Of a DNA stretch of 7,223 bases, positions 1-6,658 are shown in pieces. The stretch is taken from positions 1-7,223 of the forward strand of contig URGA01000084.1 of the NCBI GenBank assembly GCA_900547275.1, given 5' to 3'. The notes below the pieces were generated by a model, which worked only from the letters and a program-made list of their open reading frames with translations, searched no databases and had not been told where the DNA came from. The DNA comes from an uncultured Oscillospiraceae bacterium. Lineage in GTDB: Bacteria > Bacillota > Clostridia > Oscillospirales > Acutalibacteraceae. The position numbers and the translations under genes were made by a program. Within the stretch, counting starts at the first letter, position 1. Each line of letters starts with the position of its first letter.

Positions 1-1
1 C

Positions 2-985
2 GTTGTAAAACGTGACCTTGAAAGTCTTTCTTCAATTGACGCTGAAATCGACTGCTTCCAGATTGACGACGGTTATCAGGCGGCGGTAGGCGACTGGCTC
101 ATCACCGATCTCAAAAAATTCCCTGACGGAATGAAAGCCGTTGCAGATAAAATTCATTCAAAAGGAATGACGGCAGGACTTTGGCTTGCTCCGTTTGCAG
201 GGGTAAAATCATCGCAGTTATTTAAAAATCACCCCGACTGGTTTATTAAAGACACCAACGGCAAGCCATACAAGACAGGCCACAATTGGGGCGGATTTTA
301 CTCGCTGGACATTTACAACAAAGACGCCGCAGACTATATCCGCCACGTTTTCGACGTTGTTCTGAACCAGTGGGGCTATGACCTTGTTAAACTGGACTTC
401 CTTTACGGCGCCTGCGTTTTGCCCATGCACAACAAATCAAGAGGCGAGATCATGTGCGACGCAATGGATTTACTGAGAGATTGCTGCGGCGACAAACTTA
501 TTCTCGGCTGCGGTGTTCCGCTTATGCCCGCTTTCGGCAAGGTGGATTACTGCCGTATTGGTTCGGATATTGCTCTTAACTGGCATCACCGCCGCCACTC
601 CACCCGCGAGGACGTTTCAACTCCTCACGCCGTCTCAAATACGATCTTCCGCCGCCATCTTAACGGCAGAGCCTGGATGAACGACCCTGACGTATTTCTT
701 CTGCGCGACGAGAATATCAGAATGGATTTTAACAGGAGAAAACTGCTTTCCAGAATAAACTCTATTTTCGGCAGTCTTCTGTTTGTATCCGATAATGTTG
801 GAAAATATGACAGCAAACAGCTTGAAGCGCTGAAAAAAGCATTTTCAAAAGAGGATTACAATGTAATCAGCGCAGGATTTATCGAACCGCATATTATGGA
901 AGTTAAATACAGCTGCGAAAACAAAACCCAAACGCTTGTTTTTGACGTCTGGAACGGTTCGGTAATATCAGATACCGCAGAATAA
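2..985 (+). CDS. Alpha-galactosidase, GH36 (clan GH-D), 5' end cut by window
   Basis: This is the C-terminal 327 residues of an alpha-galactosidase, which releases terminal alpha-galactose from oligosaccharides such as melibiose, raffinose or galactomannan fragments by a retaining mechanism. The frame is open from base 2, so the methionine at 131 is internal and the true start lies before the window. The barrel is recognisable in order: QIDDGYQ and GDW (bases 56-100), KFPDGMK, GLWLAPF, then VKLDFLYG, whose Asp (bases 395-397) is the expected nucleophile. RIGSDIALNW follows, with an Asp at 566-568 as the expected acid/base, then NDPDVFLLR. Clan GH-D enzymes share these two Asp contexts; the residue assignment is by analogy. 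A short beta-type C-terminal domain follows. No export signal can be judged because the N-terminus is missing. A metallophosphoesterase gene follows after 34 bases. Family is confident; exact substrate is not. Confidence 0.9.
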   Translation, partial: VVKRDLESLSSIDAEIDCFQIDDGYQAAVGDWLITDLKKFPDGMKAVADKIHSKGMTAGLWLAPFAGVKSSQLFKNHPDWFIKDTNGKPYKTGHNWGGFYSLDIYNKDAADYIRHVFDVVLNQWGYDLVKLDFLYGACVLPMHNKSRGEIMCDAMDLLRDCCGDKLILGCGVPLMPAFGKVDYCRIGSDIALNWHHRRHSTREDVSTPHAVSNTIFRRHLNGRAWMNDPDVFLLRDENIRMDFNRRKLLSRINSIFGSLLFVSDNVGKYDSKQLEALKKAFSKEDYNVISAGFIEPHIMEVKYSCENKTQTLVFDVWNGSVISDTAE

Positions 986-997
986 CAGCTCTGCGGT
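974..997 (+). other. Inverted repeat (8-bp stem) spanning the alpha-galactosidase stop codon
   Basis: ACCGCAGA (974-981) pairs perfectly with TCTGCGGT (990-997) around an 8-base loop that contains the TAA stop codon (983-985). No T-run follows, so it is not a standard intrinsic terminator. The ribosome binding site of the next gene starts at the very next base. In mRNA it could form a stem that protects the upstream transcript end or tunes translation of the next gene. The repeat is directly visible; any function is inference. Confidence 0.45.
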
Positions 998-1009
998 GAG
1001 GAGAAGGGG
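998..1009 (+). promoter_or_regulatory. Ribosome binding site of the metallophosphoesterase gene
   Basis: A purine-rich GAGGAGAAGGGG lies 10 bases before the ATG at 1020. It contains two possible Shine-Dalgarno cores (GAGGAG and AAGGGG). It supports the start at 1020, directly ahead of the signal-peptide-like N-terminus. Confidence 0.7.
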
Positions 1010-1019
1010 TTAATTTAAT

Positions 1020-2267
1020 ATGATTAAATCAAAGGCGGGGAAAATTATTTTAAAGGTAGTTTTATGTCTTGTTATTGTAATAGCGGTTTTGCTCTGCGCA
1101 AACACTGCGGCAACAGCAATAACCAGCAGTAAAAATCTTAAAGTTGCCACTTCATTTGACAAAGTTCAGTACGAGGAACAGCTTGTACCGTCAATCGGCG
1201 AAGACGGCTATCCGCAGTTCACTGCAGACAGACCAATAAGAATAATGCAGCTGACCGATATCCATATCGGCGGCGGCTGGATTTCAGCGGCAAAGGATAA
1301 AAAAGCTCTAAACTGCGTTGCCGCAATGATAAGCGCCGAAAAGCCTGATCTTGTAATAGTTACGGGAGACGTGGTTTTTCCGACACCAACCGATGCAGGA
1401 ACTCTTAACAACAAAACCGGAGCGAAGATATTCGCTGAAATGATGGAAACTCTCGGCGTTTACTGGACGGTGACTTTCGGGAACCACGACACAGAGATAT
1501 ACGGCTATTATTCCCGAGAGGATATAGGGGATTTTTACGCGGGAGAAGACCTTAAATACTGCATTTTTCAGCCGGGGCCTGAAAATGTTGATGGATGCGG
1601 AAACCAGATTATCAACATAAGAAATTCTCAAGGAATTATTACCCAGTCGCTTTTCCTTTTTGATTCCCACTCCTACACGGATAAATTCGGAATTAACGGA
1701 GAATACGACAATATTCACCAAAATCAGGTTGACTGGTACAGCAGTTCAATATCAGCGCTGAACGAAGAAAACAAAGCGGTACTTGAAAAAGCAGACAAAA
1801 ACGCACTCCCCTATTCTGCCGAAACTTATGAAAACGTAAAATCACTGGCATTTTTCCATATTCCGCTTAAAGAATTTGACGACGCATGGACCGTCTACAC
1901 AGAAAACTCAAATAAAAATTCCAAAATTCTTAAGTATTATTACGGTATCAAAGACGAAAATGTTTGCTGTGGAGCGGGAAGCGATAATTTGTTTGAAACA
2001 ATGCAGTCGCTGGACAGCACAAAGGGCATATTCTGCGGCCACGACCACGTAAACAATTATTCTGTGGAATATAACGGAATACGCCTTACATACGGGATGA
2101 GCGTAGATTATCTTGCCTACAAAGGCATCGACAAACAGGGGGATTACAGAGGCTGCACAATGATAACTGTTAACCCTGACGGTTCGTTTGACTGCGAAGC
2201 CCAAAACTATTACCAGGATAAATATCAGCCTAAATACGAAAAAGAAACAGTAACGTTTGTACACTGA
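1020..2267 (+). CDS. Exported calcineurin-like metallophosphoesterase
   Basis: This is a 415-residue two-metal phosphoesterase. All five family motifs are present: D80-x-H82 (LTDIHIG), G116-D117 (VTGDVV), G154-N-H-D157 (FGNHDTE), H280 (FFHIP) and G340-H-D-H343 (CGHDHVNNY). These ligands normally hold a dinuclear metal site that hydrolyses phosphomonoesters or phosphodiesters. Residues 2-9 carry several lysines and residues 9-33 are strongly hydrophobic, ending in ATA, so the protein is probably secreted after cleavage near residue 33 or anchored by this segment. The motif order and the long insert between motifs III and IV recall the Dcr2/purple-acid-phosphatase-like branch. It sits between glycosidase genes, with 34 bases before it and 26 after, and is probably cotranscribed. 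A role in releasing phosphate from phosphorylated glycans or nucleotides outside the cell is inference; the substrate cannot be read from sequence. Confidence 0.9.
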   Translation: MIKSKAGKIILKVVLCLVIVIAVLLCANTAATAITSSKNLKVATSFDKVQYEEQLVPSIGEDGYPQFTADRPIRIMQLTDIHIGGGWISAAKDKKALNCVAAMISAEKPDLVIVTGDVVFPTPTDAGTLNNKTGAKIFAEMMETLGVYWTVTFGNHDTEIYGYYSREDIGDFYAGEDLKYCIFQPGPENVDGCGNQIINIRNSQGIITQSLFLFDSHSYTDKFGINGEYDNIHQNQVDWYSSSISALNEENKAVLEKADKNALPYSAETYENVKSLAFFHIPLKEFDDAWTVYTENSNKNSKILKYYYGIKDENVCCGAGSDNLFETMQSLDSTKGIFCGHDHVNNYSVEYNGIRLTYGMSVDYLAYKGIDKQGDYRGCTMITVNPDGSFDCEAQNYYQDKYQPKYEKETVTFVH

Positions 2268-2293
2268 AAATATTCCTTTGCGGGGGAAAAGAC

Positions 2294-4333
2294 ATGAAAA
2301 AAGTATTTGTTGTTTCAAAAACTCATCTCGACCTGGGTTTTACGGATTACGCCGAAAATATACGCAGAAAGTATATAGAATCGTATATTCCCGGAGCTAT
2401 CTCGCTTGCAAAACAGCTGAACACACCGAATAAAAAGCAATTCATCTGGACCACCGGTTCGTGGATTCTCAAAGAAGCGCTTCAGGACGAAGACACCGCG
2501 AGGCGCAAAAAACTTGAAGACGCAATCAGACGCGGTGATATCGTGCCCCACGCAATGCCTTTTACCACCCATACCGAACTGCTGGATGAGGAAACTCTGA
2601 ACTACGGTCTTTCAATAGTGGATGACCTTGACGCTCTTCGTGGAAGGAAAACGGTTGCGGCAAAAATGACCGACGTACCGGGTCATACCCGTTCGTTGGT
2701 TCCCCTGCTGGCAAAAAAAGGAATAAAACTTCTTCACATCGGGGTAAACGGGGCTTCCGCCCTTGCCGATGTTCCCGAGTGCTTTTTATGGAAAGACGGA
2801 AAATACGAAATAATCGTTATTTATTCGGGCACATACGGCGGAGCGTTCAAATGTGACTTTATTGATGAAATTCTTTATTTTGACCACACCCTGGATAACC
2901 ACGGCGCGCCGTCAGCAACTAAAATCAAAAGTAAACTTGCAAAAATTCAAAAAGAATATCCCGATTACGAAATAACTGCGGGAACTATGGACGAATACGC
3001 AGATATTCTTTGGGAACAGCGGTCAAAGTTGCCTGTTTTCTGCGGAGAAATCGGCGACACCTGGATACACGGCAGTGCCTCAGACCCCTACAAATCAGCG
3101 GCTCTGCGCAGACTTATGAAGTTAAAGCGAGAGTGGCTTAGCGAAGGCTCAATGCAGAGGAATACCCCTGAATACAACGGCTTTTCTGACAATCTTCTGT
3201 GTGTTGCGGAGCACACGTGGGGAATGGATATTAAGCATTATTTTGCCGACTACGAACACTACCTGAAAAAGGATTTTCAGTCAGCGCGAAAAGCCGATAA
3301 GGTTGTAATGCGCCATCCGCTAAGAGATTTTCCACAGAATTTTTCAATTATGACTGCCAGAATAGGCGGCGACTACGTAAACGGAAGTTACAGCGTTATT
3401 GAAAAAAGCTGGAAAGAACAGCGCGGCTATATTGAAAAGGCGGTTGACTGCCTTTCAGAAGAGCACAAAGAGCAGGCTCTCAAAGAGCTTTCCTCTTTAC
3501 GACCCAAAAATCCGGAACCCTGTTCAGGCGAAAAGAGCAAATACTGCGCCGAATGTAAAAACTGGAAACTTGAAATAAACGAAAACGGCGGAATCGGCGA
3601 ACTTTCATACGGTTCTTCCGAAATAATACGCAAAAACAACTCGCCGGTTTTCGAATATCGCTCATATGCTCTTGGTGACTACAAATACTGGCTTAGCCAT
3701 TACACAAGAGACCTGAATAAAACACGCCTTTGGGCAGTAGGCGATTTTGCCCGCCCGCTGCTTAAATACGCAGACGGACATTATGCAAAAGGCAGATTTC
3801 CTTACAGAATGACTGCCATGCAATCTGAAACTCAAGACGAAAGCACACGCATAATCGTTAACCTTGCATGCGATGAAACACTGAGTGAAACACTTGGAGC
3901 ACCGCGGCTTGTCCAAATCGTTTACACTTTAAGCGAAAAGGGCCTTAACATCCGCCTGTCGTGGTTCAAAAAAGACGCAAACAGACTTACGGAAGCACTG
4001 TTTTTCCGAATTTTCCCCGCCCCCGGCGAACTCACATTTAACAAAATAGGCGAAGAAGTTGCACCTGAAGAAACCGTTTCCATGGGAGGCAGAAATCTCA
4101 GCGCTGTATTCGGAGCAACACTGAAATCAGCCGACGGTATTTATAAATTCATAAACACCGACGCGCCGCTGATCTCCATAGGAAAAGGAAAAATCCTTGA
4201 GTTTGATAACAAATTTGAAAGTATGGAAAAAGACGGACTTACATACGTACTTTACGACAACGTCTGGGGCACAAACTTCCCCCTATGGTATGAAGAAAAC
4301 GCGTCCTTCTCTTTTACAATAGAGAAAGAATAA
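2294..4333 (+). CDS. DUF5054 protein, GH38-like putative glycosidase
   Basis: This 679-residue protein matches the DUF5054 pattern: an N-terminal KTHLDLGFTDYAENI segment (residues 9-23) and a C-terminal NVWGTNFPLWYEEN segment (656-669). H11-x-D13 resembles the HxD zinc pair at the start of GH38 alpha-mannosidases. TDVPGHTRSL (126-135) sits where GH38 enzymes carry their nucleophile Asp within a DxxGH-type motif, making D127 a candidate. GEIGDTWIHG (251-260) and EHTWGMD (306-312) are further conserved-looking pocket segments. From about residue 425 the protein turns into strand-rich sequence, as in the beta-sandwich half of GH38-type enzymes. There is no signal peptide, so it is probably cytoplasmic. 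GGGGGAAAA stands just before the ATG and supports this start. Neighbouring alpha-galactosidase and trehalase-like genes suggest oligosaccharide breakdown. I know of no established activity for DUF5054; alpha-mannosidase-like hydrolysis is inference. Confidence 0.85.
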   Translation: MKKVFVVSKTHLDLGFTDYAENIRRKYIESYIPGAISLAKQLNTPNKKQFIWTTGSWILKEALQDEDTARRKKLEDAIRRGDIVPHAMPFTTHTELLDEETLNYGLSIVDDLDALRGRKTVAAKMTDVPGHTRSLVPLLAKKGIKLLHIGVNGASALADVPECFLWKDGKYEIIVIYSGTYGGAFKCDFIDEILYFDHTLDNHGAPSATKIKSKLAKIQKEYPDYEITAGTMDEYADILWEQRSKLPVFCGEIGDTWIHGSASDPYKSAALRRLMKLKREWLSEGSMQRNTPEYNGFSDNLLCVAEHTWGMDIKHYFADYEHYLKKDFQSARKADKVVMRHPLRDFPQNFSIMTARIGGDYVNGSYSVIEKSWKEQRGYIEKAVDCLSEEHKEQALKELSSLRPKNPEPCSGEKSKYCAECKNWKLEINENGGIGELSYGSSEIIRKNNSPVFEYRSYALGDYKYWLSHYTRDLNKTRLWAVGDFARPLLKYADGHYAKGRFPYRMTAMQSETQDESTRIIVNLACDETLSETLGAPRLVQIVYTLSEKGLNIRLSWFKKDANRLTEALFFRIFPAPGELTFNKIGEEVAPEETVSMGGRNLSAVFGATLKSADGIYKFINTDAPLISIGKGKILEFDNKFESMEKDGLTYVLYDNVWGTNFPLWYEENASFSFTIEKE

Positions 4334-4351
4334 AAACAGGATAATACTTTT

Positions 4352-4405
4352 ATGACCTTAGATTACGGTTCTATTAAAGAGCACGGAGCAAAACATGGAT
4401 ATTGA
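4352..4405 (+). other. Possible 17-codon leader ORF overlapping the next gene start
   Basis: An ATG at 4352 opens a 17-residue frame (MTLDYGSIKEHGAKHGY) that ends at 4405, 11 bases into the following glycosidase gene and in a different frame. It fills most of the 61-base gap after the DUF5054 gene. No strong ribosome binding site precedes it. It could be chance, a small coupling peptide, or the displaced N-terminus of the next protein, which has two other frameshifts. I cannot choose between these from sequence alone. Confidence 0.2.
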
Positions 4406-5075
4406 AAATAAATTTCCGGCATACGGCAAATGCAACGATGACGAACGAAAGCTGATTGACAGAGCCGTAAGCACTCTTTACGGTAATATAATTCATAAAC
4501 CTCAGGGTGATGAGACTTTTGTTTTCAAAGACCGTAAAGCTATTTCTCCGTCGCCAAGAACATATCAGGGCGTATGGAACTGGGACAGCGCTTTTCACAC
4601 ATTGGCGATGAGTTACTTTGATATAGAAATCGCCCATGACCAGATGAAAATACTTTTTGATTTTCAAAGGCATGACGGCCAGATTGCCGACGTGGTTTAT
4701 ACAAACGGGAAAAGCGTTTTTCGCTTCACAAAGCCCCCTGTTCTCGCATGGGCTGTAATGAGAAGCGACATGATAAACCCCGATTTGCAGTTTTTAGAAT
4801 ACGCATACCCCCACCTTAAATTAAATCTATCTTGGTGGGAAAACAATAGATTTGACGGTACACTGTTTGGCTATAAGGTTCACAAAATGGAAAGCGGATG
4901 GGACAATACAGTTAGATTTGACTTTCCGCACCTTATTCAGAATTGCTATGCCGTTGACTGCAACTGCTTTATGGCTGACTTTTACCGCGCAATGGAATAC
5001 ATTGCGAATAAAATCAACAAACAAAGCGAAGCGACGGAATATGCTAAAAAAGAAAAATACTTATTTCAAAGATAA
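4395..5075 (+). CDS. N-terminal fragment of the broken glycosidase
   Basis: As it stands, translation from the ATG at 4395 (GGAG 7 bases before it) gives 226 residues and stops at a TAA at 5073-5075. This fragment holds the substrate-pocket motif WNWDSAFH (residues 61-68) and the trehalase-like ESGWD motif with D170 as general acid. It lacks the YWRGP segment and the general base, so by itself it should not be an active enzyme. The last few residues (about 222-226) may already be out of the original frame. Confidence 0.6.
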   Translation: MDIENKFPAYGKCNDDERKLIDRAVSTLYGNIIHKPQGDETFVFKDRKAISPSPRTYQGVWNWDSAFHTLAMSYFDIEIAHDQMKILFDFQRHDGQIADVVYTNGKSVFRFTKPPVLAWAVMRSDMINPDLQFLEYAYPHLKLNLSWWENNRFDGTLFGYKVHKMESGWDNTVRFDFPHLIQNCYAVDCNCFMADFYRAMEYIANKINKQSEATEYAKKEKYLFQR

Positions 5076-5216
5076 ACAGCATTCTTTTTTCCGAAAAAGA
5101 CAAAAGCTACTGTGATTACGATTTTAAACTCAAACGCTTTACTCACCGAATTTCTCCCGCCTCGTTCATGCCGCTTTTCTGCTCAGCGGCGGACAACGAA
5201 AAAGCAGAGTGCATGA

Positions 5217-5540
5217 TTGAAAAGGAAAAAGATCCCGAACTTCTTTTATCCGGGCATTCCCACAATAAGTTATAACAACAAACGTTACAACTCATCAAAA
5301 TACTGGCGCGGTCCGTGCTGGCTCAACACAGCTTATTTTACAATTCACAGAATACGAAATTACGGGAATACCGCCCTTGCCAACGAGCTTACCGAAAATG
5401 TTCTTAATTTTTGCAGTCAAAATAAAGACTCTATATATGAATACTATGATTCAAAAACAGGAAAAGGTCTGGGGGCAAAAGATTTCGGCTGGTCAAGCGC
5501 TTTCATTCTTGAACTTATTAAAGAAAAATACAACTTCTGA
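5217..5540 (+). CDS. C-terminal fragment of the broken glycosidase
   Basis: This frame encodes the end of the same protein: PGIPTISYNN, YWRGPCWLN (residues 29-37), a helical repeat, then YEYYDSKTGKGLGAKDFGW with the candidate general base E75. The only start codon available near its beginning is a TTG at 5217 with no convincing ribosome binding site. The first residues before NFFYPG do not look like the family, whereas the overlapping frame there does (MIEKEKDPE). It is therefore best read as a remnant rather than a separate gene. Confidence 0.5.
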   Translation: MKRKKIPNFFYPGIPTISYNNKRYNSSKYWRGPCWLNTAYFTIHRIRNYGNTALANELTENVLNFCSQNKDSIYEYYDSKTGKGLGAKDFGWSSAFILELIKEKYNF

Positions 5541-5547
5541 CTAAAGT

Positions 5548-5586
5548 AAAACACAGCGTATGAAATAACATACGCTGTGTTTTTTT
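5548..5586. terminator. Bidirectional intrinsic terminator between convergent operons
   Basis: ACACAGCGTATG (5551-5562) and CATACGCTGTGT (5569-5580) form a perfect 12-bp stem with a 6-base loop (AAATAA). Nine T's follow or end the right arm region (six at 5581-5586), and three A's precede the left arm (5548-5550), extending the stem by A-T pairs. Read rightwards it ends the glycosidase transcript 7 bases after its stop codon. Read leftwards it ends the redox operon, whose last stop codon is at 5593. The A side is short, so leftward termination may be weaker. Confidence 0.9.
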
Positions 5587-5592
5587 ATCGTT

Positions 5593-6519
5593 TTATTTTT
5601 CGGTTTGCTCATCCTGAATAGAAACTGTATCAGCAGGTTTTTCGGCAGGAAGCGCGTGGGCTCGCCAGTCAAAAGAATAGTTTATTGCGCCGTGGGGACA
5701 GCTTCTTTTACAGTCTCCGCATCTGATGCACTCAACGCTGTTCGGCTTTTCGTAAACAGGAATATCAAACTTGCAGCTTTTCTGACAAACGGAACAATGG
5801 ATGCATTTTTCTTCGTCCACCTTAAAGCGCATAAACGCAATGGGGTTGAAAAGCCCGTACACTGCACCGAGAGGGCAGAAATAACGGCAAAACGGTCTGT
5901 AAACAAAAACGGAAAGCACAATAAGTACAACAAGTATTGCCGTTTTCCATGTAAAGAGCCATCCCAGCACTGCCTGCAAAGGTTTGTTCGCGGCAATCAG
6001 TGGTATGCCGGCAAACAGCGTTCCTGATGGGCAGATATATTTGCAAAACCAGGGCTGGCCTTGACCTACAATATCAAGCACCGTTAGGGGAAGCACAATA
6101 ACAAAACCCACAAGAATTACGTATTTCAGATATTTCAGCCACTTATCACCGGGCAGTTTCTTTAGTTTCTTCGGAAAAGGAATTTTATAAAGCAGATCCT
6201 GCACCAGCCCGAAGGGACAAAGCCAGCCGCAGACAAATCTGCCGAATATTGCTCCAACGAAAATCAGAAAGCCGACCACGTAAAACGAAAATTTATAATT
6301 TCTGTCTGCCAGCACCGACTGAAGCGAGCCGATGGGACATGAGCCCAGCGCTCCGGGGCACGAATAACAGTTGAGACCCGGCAGGCAGACAGCTTTCGTT
6401 TTGCCGGTAAAAATCTTGCCTTTTGCAAAACCGATAAGATATCCGTTGGTCACCGCCGCAAAGGCGATCTGAAACCATGTTCTGATATCTTTTTTGCCTT
6501 TCTTTTTCTTCTTATCCAA
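5593..6519 (-). CDS. Polytopic membrane 4Fe-4S protein, NapH/CcoG-like
   Basis: This 308-residue protein combines membrane helices with Fe-S motifs, as in NapH/CcoG-like electron carriers. Hydrophobic segments lie at about residues 15-32, 78-96, 131-152 and 186-207. The cysteines come in order: a quartet C45, C51, C54, C61 in a PGLNCYSCPGALGSCP segment; three CxxxCP pairs at C97/C101, C159/C163 and C211/C215; then two ferredoxin motifs, C239-x2-C-x2-C-x3-C249 and C264-x2-C-x2-C-x3-C274-P. The two ferredoxin motifs should bind 4Fe-4S clusters, probably on the cytoplasmic side. The N-terminus is lysine-rich. The start is a TTG: an in-frame TAG lies just upstream, no ATG occurs before residue 230, and GGAG sits 10 bases before. 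It overlaps the small CXXC gene by 8 bases, implying translational coupling. The probable role is passing electrons through the membrane to the partner thiol proteins; the electron donor is unknown. Confidence 0.9.
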   Translation of the reverse strand: MDKKKKKGKKDIRTWFQIAFAAVTNGYLIGFAKGKIFTGKTKAVCLPGLNCYSCPGALGSCPIGSLQSVLADRNYKFSFYVVGFLIFVGAIFGRFVCGWLCPFGLVQDLLYKIPFPKKLKKLPGDKWLKYLKYVILVGFVIVLPLTVLDIVGQGQPWFCKYICPSGTLFAGIPLIAANKPLQAVLGWLFTWKTAILVVLIVLSVFVYRPFCRYFCPLGAVYGLFNPIAFMRFKVDEEKCIHCSVCQKSCKFDIPVYEKPNSVECIRCGDCKRSCPHGAINYSFDWRAHALPAEKPADTVSIQDEQTEK

Positions 6520-6658
6520 TGCCTATACACTCCGTACAAATATTTACCGCTTTGCGAAGCACTGTTTCTATCTCACCGCGCCAAATACCGGCCGCCATAA
6601 AGCACAGCCCCACAACAGCGGTGATTATTGCCGTTTTGTTTTCTCTTAAAAATCTCAT
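6512..6658 (-). CDS. CD1871A-family small membrane protein with C-terminal CXXC
   Basis: This is a 48-residue protein, short enough to be missed by gene callers. It starts with a charged stretch (R2, R5, K8), has one hydrophobic segment at about residues 9-25, then IWRGEIETVLRKAVNI and ends CTECIGIG with C41 and C44. The INIC-x-x-CIGIG-like ending and the position between a thioredoxin-like gene and a 4Fe-4S membrane protein gene match the CD1871A family of Clostridia as I recall it. GGAGGT 6 bases before the ATG fixes the start. The ATG shares one base with the upstream stop (TAATG), and the stop overlaps the next start by 8 bases, so all three genes are probably translated as a coupled set. 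By the positive-inside rule the CXXC would sit on the outer face, near the lipoprotein thioredoxin. A thiol-disulfide relay role is inference. Confidence 0.88.
   Translation of the reverse strand: MRFLRENKTAIITAVVGLCFMAAGIWRGEIETVLRKAVNICTECIGIG

Larger units (their letters stand above)
4395..5540 (+). pseudogene. Trehalase/GH63-like (alpha/alpha)6 glycosidase, broken by two opposite frameshifts
   Basis: Three reading-frame pieces together encode one glycosidase of about 381 residues. Piece 1 runs from 4395 to about 5058-5073. Piece 2 is in another frame, open 5048-5272, and reads KINSILFSEKDKSYCDYDF then RISPASFMPLFCSAAD. Piece 3 returns to the first frame at about 5237-5247 with NFFYPGIPT and YWRGPCWLN, ending at 5540. 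The order matches MGH1/GH63/GH37-type inverting glycosidases: NWDSAFH early, ESGWDNTVRFD with the general acid Asp (4902-4904), YWRGP, then YEYYDSKTGKGLG with a candidate general base Glu (5439-5441). Shift 1 is a one-base loss or two-base gain and shift 2 the reverse, so the net frame is kept. Protein-like sequence across all pieces suggests a recent mutation or an assembly error. A, T-rich runs near both sites (A6-G-A5 at 5046-5057; CTTCTTTT at 5240-5247) are compatible with either. No signal peptide is seen. The substrate, an alpha-linked glucoside or similar, is a guess. Confidence 0.8.

Noticed and set aside
131..133. ATG at 131 as the start of the alpha-galactosidase
   Set aside because: The same frame is open to base 2 and encodes the QIDDGYQ and GDW segments of the barrel, so this Met is internal.
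1308..1721. A 137-codon minus-strand frame inside the phosphoesterase gene
   Set aside because: It is a shadow of the metallophosphoesterase, whose five metal motifs are on the plus strand.
2880..2925. GGCGCGCC palindrome and similar short GC-rich motifs as regulatory sites
   Set aside because: They lie within the coding sequence of the DUF5054 gene with no partner repeats; nothing supports a regulatory role.
5043..5075. Programmed -1 ribosomal frameshift at the A6-G-A5 run
   Set aside because: The codon phase is GCT AAA AAA GAA, which does not give a standard X-XXY-YYZ heptamer, and a second +1 shift would still be needed near 5240. Two random indels or assembly errors are simpler.
4852..5115. 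An 87-codon frame overlapping the glycosidase
   Set aside because: It is the third frame over the break region and has no family-like sequence; the other two frames carry the recognisable protein.
5605..6027. A 140-codon plus-strand frame opposite the Fe-S protein gene
   Set aside because: It is antisense to a clearly recognisable protein, shows no domain-like features and has no convincing ribosome binding site.
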